Positions 6,155 to 6,221 of a DNA stretch of 6,221 bases are shown in pieces. The notes beneath the pieces are model-generated. The model was given only the letters and a program-made list of their open reading frames with translations, did not search any database and was not told the origin of the DNA. Every line of letters begins with the position of its first letter. Positions within the stretch are counted from its first letter, which is position 1. This DNA comes from an uncultured bacterium (GTDB lineage Bacteria > Bacteroidota > Bacteroidia > Bacteroidales > JACABE01), in the NCBI GenBank assembly GCA_903911455.1, contig CAIWDQ010000527.1, forward strand, positions 1 to 6,221. The letters are read 5' to 3'. The position numbers were made by a program, and so were the translations under genes.

Positions 6155-6221
6155 ATGGATAAAAAAGATGTAGGAAATATATTTTGGTTTAATGTATTGA
6201 GGGCTAGCTGAGCATGTGCTT
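6155..6221 (+). pseudogene. Possible start of an acyltransferase-like gene with early stop
   Basis: ATG 6155 opens a frame reading MDKKDVGNIFWFNVLRAS before a TGA at 6209-6211. The segment NIFWFNVLRA resembles the N-terminus of membrane acyltransferase family 3 proteins, which often begin with a pattern like I-x-W-x-x-x-LR-A just before the first membrane helix. Such O-acyltransferases are common in polysaccharide loci. The next codons after the stop are GCA TGT GCT (A-C-A), in the same frame. The window ends 10 bases after the stop, so I cannot tell a nonsense mutation from chance similarity. The resemblance rests on about ten residues and is weak. Confidence 0.22.

Noticed and set aside
5477..6221. 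CRISPR array, tRNA or invertible promoter with long flanking repeats
   Set aside because: I looked for regularly spaced repeats, cloverleaf arms and paired repeats of about 15 bp or more around the promoter and found none.

Overview
The window is AT-rich and reads as Bacteroidota (Bacteroidetes; the order cannot be fixed from this). Three things support that. The protein families are typical of the phylum: a Bacteroidetes-style Wzi outer-membrane protein, and a sugar transferase with an unusual middle domain. The genes lack Shine-Dalgarno sequences. The phylum's promoter pattern (TTG or TTTG upstream of TAnnTTTG) lies just before two genes and once more in the right-hand non-coding region.

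Layout. Positions 1-1406 hold a complete IS1380-type insertion sequence: a 448-residue DDE transposase gene inside near-perfect 22-bp terminal inverted repeats. Positions 1407-1583 are a short spacer with a weak terminator-like hairpin and a promoter. A rightward gene for a small exosortase/archaeosortase-like membrane protease-transpeptidase follows (1584-2210). Its 3' end overlaps by 4 bp the 3' end of a leftward pair: a Wzi-like capsule assembly outer-membrane protein (3874 down to 2207) and, upstream of it, a polyprenyl-phosphate sugar-1-phosphate transferase (5476 down to 3944). The two leftward genes are 69 bp apart and are probably one operon, with a promoter at 5513-5488. Positions 5477-6154 hold no convincing gene. 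They contain a good rightward promoter (5800-5829) and some possible decayed coding scraps. The last 67 bases may be the start of an acyltransferase-like gene carrying an early stop codon.

How the genes may work together. The sugar transferase would load the first sugar onto undecaprenyl phosphate at the inner membrane. Wzi-like proteins act at the outer membrane in holding or assembling the polysaccharide. Exosortases in Gram-negative bacteria are often encoded with exopolysaccharide genes and process proteins bearing a C-terminal sorting tag. The locus therefore looks like part of a surface polysaccharide / protein-sorting system. No tagged substrate, flippase or polymerase is visible here.

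Most worth a second look: the chimeric sugar transferase, with a methyltransferase-like middle where the membrane re-entrant helix would normally sit; the exosortase with a variant active-site motif beside Wzi and sugar transferase genes; and the insertion sequence, whose start codon lies in an inverted copy of its own terminal repeat.
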